In this document: positions 1 to 12,760 of the stretch, one piece after another | Numbering within the stretch: the first letter of the stretch is position 1 | Layout: every line of letters begins with the position of its first letter | Assembly: GCF_008831285.2 (NCBI RefSeq) | Contig: NC_045142.1 | Coordinates: forward strand, 6,994,608-7,058,607 | Direction of reading: 5' to 3' | DNA from: Nymphaea colorata | Lineage: Eukaryota; Streptophyta; Magnoliopsida; Nymphaeales; Nymphaeaceae | Length of the DNA: 64,000 nucleotides | Notes under the pieces: model-generated | Told to the model about the DNA's origin: nothing | Seen by the model: the letters and a program-made list of their open reading frames with translations, nothing else | The model's database searches: none | Program-made: the position numbers and the translations under genes

Positions 1-2
1 AA

Positions 3-723
3 TCAGTTCCATCCACGAGAGAGGGGGTCCCAATGAAGGATAACATTGGATTGCGAGGAGTGAGACAAAATGATACCAACCTCCTTAGAGGGGTTACAAT
101 AGCAAAATTTGAGTTGCGACTTCAGCCTGCTTATACTCTGAAAATCTAGTTGCCGTTGAGTTTGATCGCGAATCATCTGCCACATGACTTTAATCCACTG
201 CATATTGTTAGAAAGAACCTGTACATTCTGCCCCTCAATCTGCACTATGGATAATAGATGTTCTAAGCAATAAGTTTCATGGAGTGAAGACTGTGAGTTC
301 AATATGAACAGGAAACCTGAAAGTGCTTCTTTGTGTCGAATCTGTCTTCTAGTAGATATTAGCGCCCCAACCTTGACATGGTCCTCAACTTTTAGGGTAG
401 CTATTTGGATAAGAAACTCATAGTTTTCTTTGAGAAGATTCAGGCCAGGGACAAAGTTGGTTTTCACCCAAAGGGAGATCTCCCTCCTTTGATCTTGGGG
501 CCAGTAAAAAGATTGGTAAACTAGGCAGCATTCCTTCCCGATTTTGTCAAAATTTTGTTGTGGGCAAATGGGGCGGTCATCGAAAACTATTGAATTTCTC
601 TTGACCCAAACTTTCCAGATCAAACCATTCAAATTCAACTAAACCACGAGTGAAAGCATTTGCAACCAGTATCGGAGCTACTTGTTGGTTGGGGTGGGCC
701 ATTGCCCACGCCAGTCCATCAAA
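3..723 (-). pseudogene. Degenerate LINE-type retrotransposon fragment (zf-RVT/RNase H-like region)
   Basis: A 211-codon open frame runs on the minus strand from about 638 to a stop at 3-5. Near its start it has the W-x-x-W-x-K-R-N-S-x-V-F-D-D pattern (residues about 8-21), which resembles the segment after the zf-RVT domain of plant non-LTR retrotransposon polyproteins. Just upstream, at 640-723, a different minus frame stays open and could be the preceding part after a frameshift. There is no methionine start, intron or promoter. It is probably a truncated, frameshifted 3' piece of a LINE whose reverse transcriptase is not present here. The assignment rests on pattern resemblance only, and an unrelated host gene fragment is possible. 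Confidence 0.4.
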
Positions 724-1160
724 AAATTCTTTATAATATGTTAACCTTACATTGTTATAACTTTAAATTTATATGCAACGCCCACATCAAAGTTGTGTCA
801 CCTATGCAAATGCCCCATTGATGAAAAATCTTAATGTTTGCAACTGAGTCCAGAGTGAGTATGGACATTCAAATGTTTGCTAGGCTAACTATCTCCAAAC
901 TGGGACCAACCAAAGTCAGTGTTGACTACTGACCTGCAAATGAACCCTAGGGTTTAGGTCAAAGGTGACGCTTACCAGAGCCCAAACAAGAATTACATGA
1001 GTCAACGAGGTAAAGCTATGTACCAGCTGCAGCCAAGGTGAGCCGAGGGCTAGCGTTGAATGGGAGACCTAGCCCGAGCCCAGACCGAGACCAAAGGGCC
1101 GATGGCGGGGGTACCCGATGGGACCATGGTCTAACGACGGGCGAGTTGGAGCCCACTGGC
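724..1160. other. Intergenic sequence upstream of CNOT4
   Basis: No gene is seen. The stretch is moderately AT-rich up to about 900 and becomes GC-richer towards 1100. A TAGGGTTTA telo-box-like motif lies near 949-957. It probably includes the distal promoter of the plus-strand gene that follows. Confidence 0.5.
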
Positions 1161-1184
1161 CACCGTCACCGTCACCGTCACCGT
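1161..1184. repeat. CACCGT hexamer repeated four times
   Basis: Four perfect head-to-tail copies of CACCGT lie about 85 bp upstream of a TATA-like box. The array may be part of the CNOT4 promoter or may simply be a short unstable repeat. Confidence 0.9.
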
Positions 1185-1261
1185 CACGCTCACACATGTA
1201 TGGCAAGCGGAGGCTAACTGTCCCCGTTAGATCGGACGGCGCAGCGTTATCCTCAATCGAA

Positions 1262-1440
1262 ACCGAATTATTTAAAACCACAGAGACAGAGAGGGAGGGA
1301 CAGAGAGAAAGAGAGTGGAGACAGAGAGAGGTAATAAACGGACGGAAAAAGAGAGGAGAGAGAAAGAACGAACTAGAGAGAGAGAGAGAGGAAAAATCGA
1401 GCGAGTTTCCATTTCCCGGCGATATCTAGGGTTTCCCGGC
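1262..1440 (+). promoter_or_regulatory. Core promoter and 5' leader of CNOT4
   Basis: A TATTTAAA box at about 1269-1276 is followed by a purine-rich GAGA leader (about 1285-1400) and a CTAGGGTTT telo-box at about 1427-1435. TATA plus GA/CT-rich leader plus telo-box is a common layout for plant housekeeping genes. The first transcribed exon probably starts around 1300 and ends near 1490. A 5'-UTR intron then extends to the acceptor at 2615-2616, directly before the exon carrying the start codon. The transcription start and the donor of this intron are inferred. Confidence 0.5.
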
Positions 1441-2616
1441 ATCCCGATCCTCGACTTTCGGCGTCCGATCTATTAAATGTACGGGGCTTCGAGTTCTCCT
1501 TCCTTCTCCTTGTCTTGCCTTTTCTTTTGGGGAAAATTCTCCATAGTTTGTTTTCTCTTTTACCCGATTCTTCTGCTGCCTGGTTTTTTATTTATTTTTT
1601 TCTTTTCCACACATTTATTGTTGAGGTTCTCGTTGTATTGAATCAGATTGGTTTTGTTTCATATTCTAGTGTGCATGCTTGATGGTTTGTGCCGATTAGG
1701 GTTTCTAATTTGTTGTCGGGTCGTCCGGATCTATGCTGATTGATTGATGAGTATGAGTACTCTTTAGGGGATTTATTGTGCTTAATTTTTTTGGGAATAT
1801 GTGTACGGCTTGCGTGAGATTGTGCCTTTTTCTTTTTCTTTCGCACCGCCTTTGTTTTTGTCTGTCGGTGTGTTTTTTCTGGGGTTCGAATTTGACTTAC
1901 CATTTGCGGTGGGTTTGCTTTCGATTTTGTTAAATTGGGGTGAACATGTCTGGTTGTATCCTTGAAGGTTCCTGATGTGTCCCTTTCTCTTTTCTTTTTC
2001 AGTTGGTTAACTTAGGTGTGGGTTTGACCCATTGTTCGTGATTGTGTGGTTTCTTGAATTAGGGGTTTTAGGTTTCGAATGAAGCATAAAGATGGATATG
2101 CTTTCTTGAAGTGGTGGTTGCTTACGTTGTTCTTTGTGCATCTGAACTGAGATTTTAGTTTTGTGCACTAGAATCATATTCTCTGTCCACTTTTGTTGTT
2201 CTTCTTCCTCGTTGCGATCTATTTATCATGTGGTGCTGCAGTGTGGTACACATTTTTGATATTTGTCATATTATTCTTGTATTCAATTCAGCATGTAAAC
2301 TTGGTTCGTTAAGACTATTATCATTGTACTTCTCTTTCTAATGACTCGCCTTGCATTATTTGGACATCAGTTATGGTTTTCTTTGAATGTTATGCACCTG
2401 AATAGTTGGATAACAACTTCCTATGCTCCTGAATCATCTGGTTATGGAATGATGCTTTTGATATATTTCTTCCCTGGATCAGCCATTGTTTGCTTTATTT
2501 ATGATAAATAGGCTGTCTGTTTGCATTTCGATAGCCTGATTTGAAGTAGTGCTTAAAGATAGCAATAGGGTTAGACATCTTTTCGTGTTTACTCAACTTG
2601 CTGATCTGTCCTTCAG
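1441..2616 (+). other. CNOT4 leader end and 5'-UTR intron
   Basis: T-rich, intron-like sequence without a coding frame. It ends in a pyrimidine stretch and an AG at 2615-2616, eight bases before the start codon at 2624. The donor is not certain; it lies somewhere after about 1470. Confidence 0.5.
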
Positions 2617-2623
2617 GACCACC

Positions 2624-5600
2624 ATGAGTGAAGAGGGAGAACGATTGTGCCCCTTGTGCACAGAGGAGATGGACATGACCGATCAGCAGCTTAAGCCGTG
2701 TAAATGCGGCTATGAGGTCTGAATGTTTATCATCAATTCTGATATTGTATAATGTATATGTTGACAATGACAATTTCAGCCACTTTCTAACCTTTGAACT
2801 TGTTCGTTTATGACAACAACCAGCTTGTGTCTCTTTTCTATGTGTTCTAATGCTCCAATTTGATTTCTCTATTTCTTTTTATGAACTTGATAAAATTGAA
2901 TACATTATCGATTGCAGTATCTATATCCATGTGAAATTTTAGATGCTGTCATCATGCTATAAAGTATGAACCAATATTTCTTGTCTGGTTGTTTTTATAA
3001 CTTATCTTTGGCATGTAAGTTTTTACTTTTGACCTAATCTTGTTTATGTAAGATTTCGTTTACCACCTTCTAGGTATGTATTTTTAGCTTTACATGTCTA
3101 TTTATGTTTTCCAAGTGAGTTTTTAATTGGCTAATTGATGAAGTCTCTAAGTGGAACTTTGCTGGTCCTTGTAATTGTTTTTCTCACTTCTCTTGGTTAT
3201 GCATTTGACATTTTATTGAGAAATGTCAGGTTTATCCTTAATATCCTTAATATCCTTGCCCTTTATTTGTTTTTAACAACAGATATGCGTTTGGTGTTGG
3301 AACCATATCATGGATATGGCAGAGAAGGATGAAAGTGAAGGGAGATGTCCTGCTTGTCGAACACCTTATGACAAGGAGAAAATTGTTGGAGCGACTGTCA
3401 ACTGTGAAAGGTATATCCTGAATATGGCAGAAAATTATGTGTCTTTACATGCCTTACTTTGATCCTTTGTCTTTTCTCCTGTGCTTGGTATAGTTGATGG
3501 CTAGGAAGGAAGAATTTTCCTGCTAATGGTTCTTTGTAGCTTTAACTTTCAAAAACTTTGTCATGTCTGCATGATTCAGATGGTCTGGCCTTTTCTCCTC
3601 TACTGGATACTATTGATACTTAGTAGGAGTGGGACAAACTTTATGCAGCTGCCAGTTATAGTAATTTTTTTTCCTTTTCAAATGTTGCTTGTGATAGACT
3701 AATAGCGTGTAACTTTTGATCTTGCCTCGTGTTTGATCAGGTTGGCGGAGATGAATTGTGATAGAAGACAGAAAATGCAGAAGTCAAAGACTAAAGCATC
3801 TGAAGGCCGTAAACATCTTAGCAATGTTCGAGTGATTCAGAGAAACCTGGTGTATGTTGTTGGAATACCTCCTAATTTGGCAGATGAAGAGGTATATGTA
3901 CAAACTGACCTAGTGTTTTTTTCTTTATCCTATTGTTCAATAGCCTGTGGCTCATCTGGAGTCCCAAGTGCGCTGTTTAAGGTAGATTTTCTGGAGGTGA
4001 TCAGTGACACAGATATTATCATGATGTTGATGGATTTTATCAATTTGTCCAGGTTCTTGAGAGGAAAGAATATTTTGGTCAGTATGGGAAGGTTCTGAAG
4101 GTGTCTATTTCTCGAACTTCAGCTGGTGTTCCACATACTACTAACAATACTTTTAGTGTGTAAGTTGGTTTAGCATTATTGTGCGTCAATTCTAGTTTTT
4201 GTTGTAATTTTGCTGTCATGGGTGCTGCTTGGTGGATTAATTTGGAATCAAAATCTGAACCGAGGGAATCCATTGTCATTTCATTTCCTTTTTAATTTGT
4301 TCAAGCAGCATTGCCTCTTTTATTTTCTGTATTTGTCCTTTGATTGATGGTGTTACCAAGTTCTTTTTGATTTTTTTGTCTTCTAGATATATTACTTATA
4401 CAAAAGAAGAGGAGGCAGTTCGATGTATTCAAGCAGTAAATGGTTTTGTGTTAGAAGGAAGGCCTTTGAGGTGAACTACGCCCTCTTCATTATTTTGACC
4501 TTTAAAATGATTGGACAGAAAATGGTTTAAACGAGACATCTAATTGCTTTCTTGAATACATAATGCTTGCTTTACAGGGCACATTATGGAACTACAAAAT
4601 ATTGCCATGCATGGCTAAAGAACATGGTACGTCATGGTTGTAATTTGGAAGTCTTTGTTTCATGATTGTTAGACTGTGTTTCACTTATTCAAAGCATATT
4701 ATTCTTTCCCTTCCAGCCATGTAGCAATCCAGAATGTTTGTATTTGCATGATGTTGGAACTCAGGAAGATAGCTTTACAAAAGATGAGGTTATATCACCT
4801 TGCATCAGGTACAATGAATTTTATCCGTCTGTTTGATTGTTTCTGGCATGTCATTTTTCACAACATTCTCAATGCACAACGTAATGGTTAGAAACTGCAT
4901 AAATGCTGGATAATTTTTGAGCCATCTGAACAGAAAAATGTGTTTTGGGACTGTTTTTGTTCTTTATATTATAAACTTGCCAAAACTCATTGGGCTTTCA
5001 TGGGCTTGCCTGTTCGAGTTGGCTTGAGACCATAAAAAAGAGAGGGTGACCAAAAATTAAGCTATCTCAGCCTGATTGGTAATCAAGCCTCTTGGCCCTG
5101 GCCTGGTAACAAAATTCAACAGGCAGATGCTGGTGAAGCGGCGCAGCTCTAGCCTACTAAGGGCTGGGCCTGCATTTTTTCTGAACTTTCTATTGAAATG
5201 CATGGCTGCTTCGCCAACACCATATAAACTGATGCCTAAGTGCTTAACTTTAGAATGTGTAGAACTGTTGCACATTATAGATTTCATGTTTTACGATCAC
5301 AAATATTAATTTCTCTTGTTATACTCCCGTAGTTGTTTGCTTTGCCCTTTCCAAGTGTTTGCTTGATTTCTTCGGCATACATGTTTGATTCATTCTCTGT
5401 TTTGGCTGGAATGCGACTCTAGATATGATTTGTCATGCTGACATGTTAAGTTAGAAATACCAGGTTCTGCATCATTTCAGTTTGATACTTTGATTGAATG
5501 TTAAAAGATAATGTCAGAACTATTTGTATCACTAGAGGTTTTCATTATGTGTTTTTTATGTAAGCGCGTGTGAAAGTAGAAGCCTAGATTATTTTGTAGG

Positions 5601-8600
5601 GCTATGTTTATTGTCTAAATGTTTTAATTGATCTCAGCCATGTTGTAAATAGCATTGAGGCAAAGTGAAAAAACATAAGCACGGAGTGACTAAACCATAA
5701 GCATCATAAGTTGCTCTTTCACCATAAGAACAAAATATTAACTAGTTGTAAATAGCATTGTGCGATGAACAAAATATTAACTAGTGACGTCAAATAAATG
5801 TCATGGCATTCCTCGATCATCATATATATTTCTCAAAAATTTTCCACTAAGGGAATGGAATTTTTCTATTGTCAGAACTGTAAACAATATGTGAATAATG
5901 ATTCAAAATATGTACCTGCTTGAACAAACTGTTTGACATAAATAGTATGCATGTAATGCATCCGAAATTTCTGCACTTAGAAATATATGAATGAACATGA
6001 AAACATATAATAGTTATTCAACACTCAATTATGTGTACAATTGTATGGTAAAAAAATTCAGAAAATTACTGAACTCATAGGTCATCTAGATATAGATACT
6101 TATGGTCCCAGCATAAAACACGATAAATGAAACCTAAAAAGTAATGAAACATATTTAGTTATTCAACCATTGAACATATAATTGTTATATACACACTTTT
6201 AGACACGCATATGCAGTGCATGCACACCCTGCACACATAAATAGACAAAAATATATTCCATCTCAACAGAGAAAAAGAACAATGACTCATGAAAACACAA
6301 ATGACGGAATACAAAGCAAGAAGAAGAATATAAACATAAGAGAGAACTGAAATCGAAAAAGAAAGGAAGAGGATGAGGAGCAAGGAAGAAAGAAACAGAG
6401 GAGGAGGAAAGGAAATAACAAATAAGAAGAAAGCAGAAGAAAGGGGAAAATGACTAAGATGAATACGTGGAAAGCGAAAAAGGGAAGAGAAGAAGAAGAA
6501 GCAGAAGGAAGATGGAAGACAAGTGTAATGAGAAAAAAAGGAAGGAAATGTTGCCAGAGCTTGTGGAGCTTGCCAGAAATCACCAGAAGTCCTGGTGTGG
6601 ATGAATACTATAGGGTAGTGGAAAGTGCCTAATGGGTCGCCTCATCCCTTTAACAGTTTAACTACATTTATTTATTTATTCAGCATTAGGATGGTCAAAT
6701 GAGGGCTCTGACCTTGAAGCCCTTGTTTGGTCATCAATCATCATAGGAGCTGGGTGCATCTAATCTGGTGTGCTTTGAGGGAGGTGATGCCTTATGGCGC
6801 ACGAGATCTGTGCTCCCTATCTTTAACCCTTCAGGCCTGCAACTTCTCTCAAGGCAACTCAGGGTGCAAAATTAACAACAGTGATTCTCAACTTGCTGGG
6901 TTGGGGAACCAAATCTCCTAATTGCAATCTATAAGTTGATGATAGTTTTTATTTTTTGTGAACTTTTAAAGCAATATTCTATTTGTTAAATTGCTTTTTA
7001 GTTGCTTCTATTTGAGGTTCTTTTCAAAATATAATTTTGAATGGAACATGGAATGTTGAGGTGAGTTTTCTGTCAAAATGTTGTGCTTCAGTAAAACATG
7101 TGATGAGGCCCTTGTAGGTTTGTCAAGAATTGTGGATTTTGATGGTTATCAATTAGATATTTATTATAAGGTTCATTTTAAAAGTATGGTTCCTACTAAT
7201 AGTCTTCTTGCAAAGTTATTATCCATACGTGGTTTTCTGGTTCAATGGTTGGATGCTTTGAAGCCTCCTCAAGATATTAGAAATTACAGGGCCCTTAAAT
7301 TGCATTTCTCTTGAGGAAGATGCAATACCACTGTCAGGTGATTTGTTGTAATTAATTGTGTGCTTATAGATGTATTTTTCTTATTTATTTATTGTCTTAT
7401 ATTTCATTTTCCTGGACATCAGTTTTGAGAAACAATGAATGACATTCTATGTATGGGGAGGCTTTAATTGACCCACCCCATTTGAACAAATGCTTCTGTT
7501 TTTTGCTGACTTCACCTTTGTCAGTAAAGGACTAAAGTCCTACAGATACCTAGTGCATCCAATCATTTGCAACGGCGTTCAGGAAATGTCTTGCCACCTC
7601 CAGCTGATGAATTGTGTAATAATGGCATTCCTATTTCAGGGAAAGTGTTGCCCAAGGCACTAGCTTCTGTAAGTCATTCTTTTCACCCTTATTAGGTTTT
7701 CAAATGATAGGGCATTTTGACACATTGATTCTGTTGTATTGGAAACGTTACTGTATTCATGTTTGGCAGGTTGTACCTTGAGCCCTAATGAACATTCTTC
7801 TTCTTGCAGAATCCTTTAAACCATATAACTTCTCCTCCTAATGGTAACCCAGGAAAATCAAGTGCCCTTCCTGCAGCAGCTTCCTGGTATATAGATCAAT
7901 TTGGAGTCATTTCCTTCATAACTATTTTATCTGTTGTTAAGATTTGAATCTGTTGGCCACAGGGGTTTGCGTGCTGCAAATGGCAAAACCGCATCTCCAA
8001 ATAGTGTTCCTTCACAGGGATCTGGTGCACATAAACAAGGGTTATGTAATGGTTCAATTATTTCTCCCCCTGCAGTCTCATCTTCTGCATGTGTCAGTGA
8101 TGAGTTTGCTACAAATTTGGATAGTGGTTCCCTGCGACTAACAGCTAAGAACAATGGAAGAAGTGCCACAAATGTTCCCAGAGAGGTGCCAATAGATTCT
8201 GCAGTTGCTACTGCTTCTAGTCAGGTGCCATCTGTAGCTGCTTCTGTGAATATAGATAGCAGAGGCATCACAGCATCTGCAGAGCGTGAGGATTCATCTA
8301 GCTTGTTACTTGGCAGAGCTGCTGATGGAGCTTCTTCATTCAATGTAGTTCCACCAAGTTTATGCTATGCATCATCATCGTCAAGCTCTAATTTCCACCT
8401 TGGCAATGGTCAAGTGAGTGGTGGTAAAGGGTATGACACAAACTTTGACAAACGTCCGGTCCTTGAAGATGAGACGTCTTCTGATTCAACCCATATTAAT
8501 TGTAAGCATGAACATGATGAACCTTTGGCATATCAGACTTCAATGGAAGCTGCTGAGATGCCTGAGCGTGGAACTGGCCAAAAGGAAATGGATTGCAGTA

Positions 8601-11600
8601 GAGATTGGGAAGTGGGAACACTGGCAGATGCTGCAAGGGATAAACATTTGTCACCTGATAATAATCTGGGAGCCCAACATCTAGAATCTTCTGAGGGTCT
8701 GATAAGGCATCAGTCATCCAGTCCTCCCACGATATCAGAACACAATGTGTCTCCTTCTATGCAACATAATGATGCTGCTGGTGTGGGTGATTGGTACAGC
8801 TTGGCTGGTAAGGCAGTTTCTGATTTTCATGGTCTTAGTGGGTCATTCAACCATGAGCATAATTTTGCTCCACTGTCCTGTACATTGAGCAATTCTATGG
8901 CGCAAGACAATTTGAAGAACTTTTGCAGCCCTTCTGATGGATGTGGTTTGTCTAGTGATCATTTTGATCCTGGCAGTAAGGTTGAACATGCTAGGCTTTT
9001 GAAAGGGCTTGAAAGTGACATTTTTTCAGTAGATAACAGTGATTATTTAGCAGAACCTGGAGAAAGCAGTATCATTTCAAACATCTTGTCCATGAACCTT
9101 GATGGTGCCGATGATCCTCTAACCTCTGTAGAAAGTATTACAAAGTTGTGGTCAAGTGAAAGTTGTAAGTCCTTAGTTAAACCTACTGCTGTAAGGAAGC
9201 CAATAAACAGCAATCAGTCTCGGTTCTCATTTGCACGGCAGGAAGAATATGCAGGGCAGACTGGATATAGTGTGCCCAACAGAAGTCATGCACAGAAAAG
9301 CTTTATTATGGCAGACGCTGGGGAAGTAAGAGATCCAAGTCTGCTTAATCAAGCAAGTATTTTTCCAACTAATGATCGTGTGTTTCTTCCTTCAAATAGG
9401 ACTGGTAAGTTTCAAAGATTTCAACGTGTTTGGGTTTCTGTATACTTTAGCCAAAATGGTTTTAGAGAAAATTTCGATTCTGTTGTACAGATATTTAAGG
9501 AGCTACAATAGGAATAATAGAATAAGATCAAGAAAATTAATAATATTAATTATTTTTAGCATTCTTTTTCAAAAATTTTGATTTTATTAGCATGCAGAGA
9601 TAAGATGTCTGAAAATTTTGACAATTTTTCTTTTTAAAAAAATACACATGATTTAATAGGCTGCTAAAGAAGATTTGGTTCTCATGTTTAAAAGGGAATT
9701 TCATATTCAAAGGTAACATGACCTCTTCAAAAGGGTCACCGCATCCGAGTTGACACAACTCTGGTGTAAGTGCACAACAGGCCACTTGCTTTCTTTTTCA
9801 TTGAATCATTAATAAAATCATAGCTTATGGACAATCTTATTTCTATTGTTTGTGGACAATTATATATATATATGTGTGTGTGTGTTTATATATTATGTGT
9901 CTGTGTGTGTGTGTGTCTATGTGTTTCCTTGCTACACCTGCACCATTTTTTTTTTCCAAAAATGCTGCAGATATAGATTCAAAGTCAAAACTGTTAAGGA
10001 CATGAAAAAATTAGAGGGAGAGAATAATCAAGTAGTAAACCAGTTAAAAACCAGTAGTTATCATGTTATGCTAAACAGGTTGAGTTGGATCGTGTGCAGG
10101 CCTTCAATCATTTGAAAATTTTACTAGTGAAGGGCTATCCAAAGCCTGTCTCCAGATACGGACCAATTTCAAGACCCAGTCGTCAAGAGCCAATCTGTGT
10201 TTGGGCCCACTAAAAATTTAATTAAGCATGACCTTCACTTAAAGCACGACCTAACTAATAGTTTGGATTCATTTGCAAAGATAACCAAAAAAATCCATTT
10301 AAGACTAGAAAGATAAGAAAAATACAAGAAGAGCCTGTAAGATGCTTATTTGTATCTGAAAGAATGTTAAAGGTCAATTGGTAGCTAGCCTCTTTAAGTT
10401 CTGACACAGAAATATATTTTGTATATCAAAGAGTATTTTGTTTAAATAAACTTCTCTTAGTATTTGCTTACCTTGAAGAGTTTAAAAGTTAAAACAATAC
10501 CGTGTGCATTTTAAACAAATTCATGATTATTCAACTCATCAAAAAGTTGTTGCAGCATACACTGTTTTTAAGACAACAGTCTTTTATCCACACACGATTG
10601 TTAGGGTTCAGCCTTAACAGTAAAACATTCTGGATTGAGCTCAGTCCAGGTGTTCTGGGGCTGGCTGTTCGATAGCAAGCTCAGACAGGATTGGCCTGAG
10701 ATTAGCACATGTGCTGCTCTAACTACTACATCTGTGTTCAAAATTTTAAAAAGAAACAGCCTATAATAGAGATATTAAGATCATTCAGGGAATATACTTT
10801 GATGTTGTGCCAACTGTTTAAAAGCTACAAGCAAACAGATAAATATCTTCTTGGCTAAAGTAGGGAACGAATGTGTGCATTACACTCTTCGGGGTAACCA
10901 ATTCACCATTGCTTTCCCAGATTGAGCAGTACCTATGGTCCACTACAAACACTTCGTATCCAGCATAGTCATAAATATCGGGGTACATTAAGAATATTAA
11001 TTTCAAATGCTTTTTATTGGTAAAATTTGCGTTATTTTTAAAATGCACCAAACAAATATTTCTTACACCTTTTTGTGATGTTTTTCTTTTATGGAACAAG
11101 TGCTTTTTCAAATGTATTTTTAGCGTAGTTTCCATTTTTTTTGTTTCTTTAAAAAATTTAATTCTGTTTAAAAATCTTTGTCAATACGTTTGTACTTTGT
11201 AAGGAAATTTTAGTTATTTTTTATGTATTTCTGTTCTCTTGAACTCCAAGCGTTTCATGATAAAAGCAATTTTGTTTAAAAATATCTGATAAAAATCTTG
11301 CCTTTAAATTCTAGAGAAGGATTTTGTGACCATGATACCATGGTATTCAGTTTTCCTTGTTTCTGCTTTTAGTTGTGGCTGAAGATCATGATATTTAGGA
11401 AGTAACTCTTACAGTAATAAGTTTGGCACGGTTGCCATCACACACGCTCGAACCATTTCCGTATCAAGGAGTTGTGACTATGCCAATATGTTAAATTCTT
11501 CTGTTTTACATCGTGTCTAACAGAATGCTTTTCAAAAGCAGCATCAAGGGCTCCTGTTTCAGCTCCTCCTGGATTTGTAATGCCAACCAGACCACCACCT

Positions 11601-12320
11601 CCAGGATTTTCTTCAGTGGAGAGAATGGATCCACCTGGCTTTTCATCTCATGATCTCATGGAACGAGCTTTCAACTTTACATCCTCTAGTCAGTACCACT
11701 CCATCAATTGTTAAAAATGATAGCATTTGCTTATTAGTACCCCAAATTGACCTTAGTACCTCCTATTTACAGGATCAGGAAGTCAGCAGCTGGATAATGG
11801 CAAAGTGCAGAGTCAATACCAGATACCAGTTAATATGGATGCTCCAGCCTCCATTGATGTAGAATTGATTGATCCTGCGATAATGGCTGTTGGAAAGGGG
11901 AAACTTCCAATGGAGTTTCATCATTCAGGCTTGGATTTAAGAACTCAATGTGCTCTGCAGTCTGGCACTTTTGACGTTGATCCAAGGATCCAGTTGTTGA
12001 TGAAAAGGCCCTCTCCAGCTACCCAGAACTTGGGATTTTCAGAGCCCGTTGGCAATGGCTTTTCCCATCTCATAGATTCACTAAGCAACAATCTCTCTAT
12101 GTTTGTGCCAACATCCTATCAGCAATCTATAAGGGCTTCCCACTTTGGTAGTGGTGAGCAGGAGAGTTGGTCTGGGATCCAAGGTAACAGCGGTGTCAGC
12201 TTGCTGGAGGCTGCAGAGAGCCGAAGATTTGGCTTTGATAATCACTTCCCTGCTTATGATGATCTTAGATTTCGGACACCTAGCTCTGGTGATATCTACC
12301 ACAGAGCATTTGAGAAGTAA
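2624..12320 (+). CDS. CNOT4: CCR4-NOT transcription complex subunit 4 (NOT4-type RING E3 ubiquitin ligase)
   Basis: NOT4 is an E3 ubiquitin ligase associated with the CCR4-NOT deadenylase and acts in mRNA turnover and co-translational quality control. Coding exons: 2624-2716, 3283-3410, 3741-3891, 4053-4159, 4387-4470, 4578-4626, 4717-4808, a tentative 22-nt micro-exon at 7316-7337, 7546-7668, 7810-7886, 7963-9404, 11524-11688 and 11773-12320. Junction phases agree throughout, giving about 1026 residues. The N-terminus is a C4C4 RING (C9, C12, C26, C28, C33, C36, C53, C56), followed by an RRM (about 108-190) and a CCCH finger (C197, C206, C211, H215). The large exon encodes a Ser/Asn-rich, low-complexity region. 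Later exons carry the APPGF and PPPPGF motifs and the DPAIMAVGKGKLP stretch typical of plant NOT4 proteins. The start is the first ATG after the 5'-UTR acceptor, directly before the RING. The micro-exon is the only uncertain part. Confidence 0.92.
4809..7315 (+). other. Long CNOT4 intron with decayed repeats
   Basis: This 2.5-kb intron holds no supported gene. Direct repeats are visible: TTGTAAATAGCATTG occurs near 5643 and 5744, and GAACAAAATATTAACTAGT near 5728 and 5767. A strongly purine-rich tract spans about 6340-6540. A 78-codon open frame at 7078-7314 has no recognisable domain and overlaps the region before the candidate micro-exon. Most of this is probably old transposon sequence. 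Confidence 0.5.
9405..11523 (+). other. Second long CNOT4 intron
   Basis: A GT-AG intron of 2.1 kb with a GTAAGT donor and a CAG acceptor. It contains a mixed TA/TG microsatellite at about 9859-9916. No convincing coding sequence or intact transposon is seen. Confidence 0.6.
9859..9916. repeat. (TA)n(TG)n microsatellite
   Basis: An alternating TA run followed by two TG runs, interrupted by TTTATATATTA, inside a CNOT4 intron. Confidence 0.9.
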
Positions 12321-12760
12321 TGAGCATTGGATTCCGAAATAACAGAACTCCACCCTGCAATGCTGTAAGAATGGATTTGAGCAGCATCTGGATGAACTAC
12401 ATCTCCTGAGGGTTGATAGATGTGTCTACATGTCTATCATCGCTCCCTCCTAACATTTGCAGTAAGGCACCACAGTTTCTCTCCGATGGTTGAATCTTTT
12501 TTATTTGATTTGCTCATGGAGTGTTTATTTGGTAAATTTCAGGGTTATTTTTCTGGCGCGGACTTGTCTGCCTATTTTGTCTACGTGGTGAGATTGCATA
12601 GTCAGTGGCGAGCTACAATGTGGGGAGATCTCCAAATGATTTGTGTCTGCCTATCTGGAAATACATTTTGCCTGCCCAGGTAATATGTTCGATGTGCAGA
12701 GACTGGGTTCATTTTTTTATGTACAGATATTTTTCTTGTTTGTTTACTAGATTGTTGGCC
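12321..12760 (+). other. Probable 3'-UTR of CNOT4
   Basis: The sequence after the TAA stop is T-rich and lacks a coding frame. T-rich and ATGTA-containing segments near 12700-12730 could belong to a plant polyadenylation region. The exact cleavage site cannot be read from the sequence. Confidence 0.35.

Noticed and set aside
4990..5200. Candidate gene fragment around 5057-5309.
   Set aside because: Open frames on both strands are short and contain no domain; the stretch lies inside a CNOT4 intron and is more likely transposon debris.
7078..7314. 78-codon open frame before the candidate CNOT4 micro-exon, considered as an extra CNOT4 exon.
   Set aside because: Its residues do not resemble NOT4 proteins and including it would require splice sites that break the frame.
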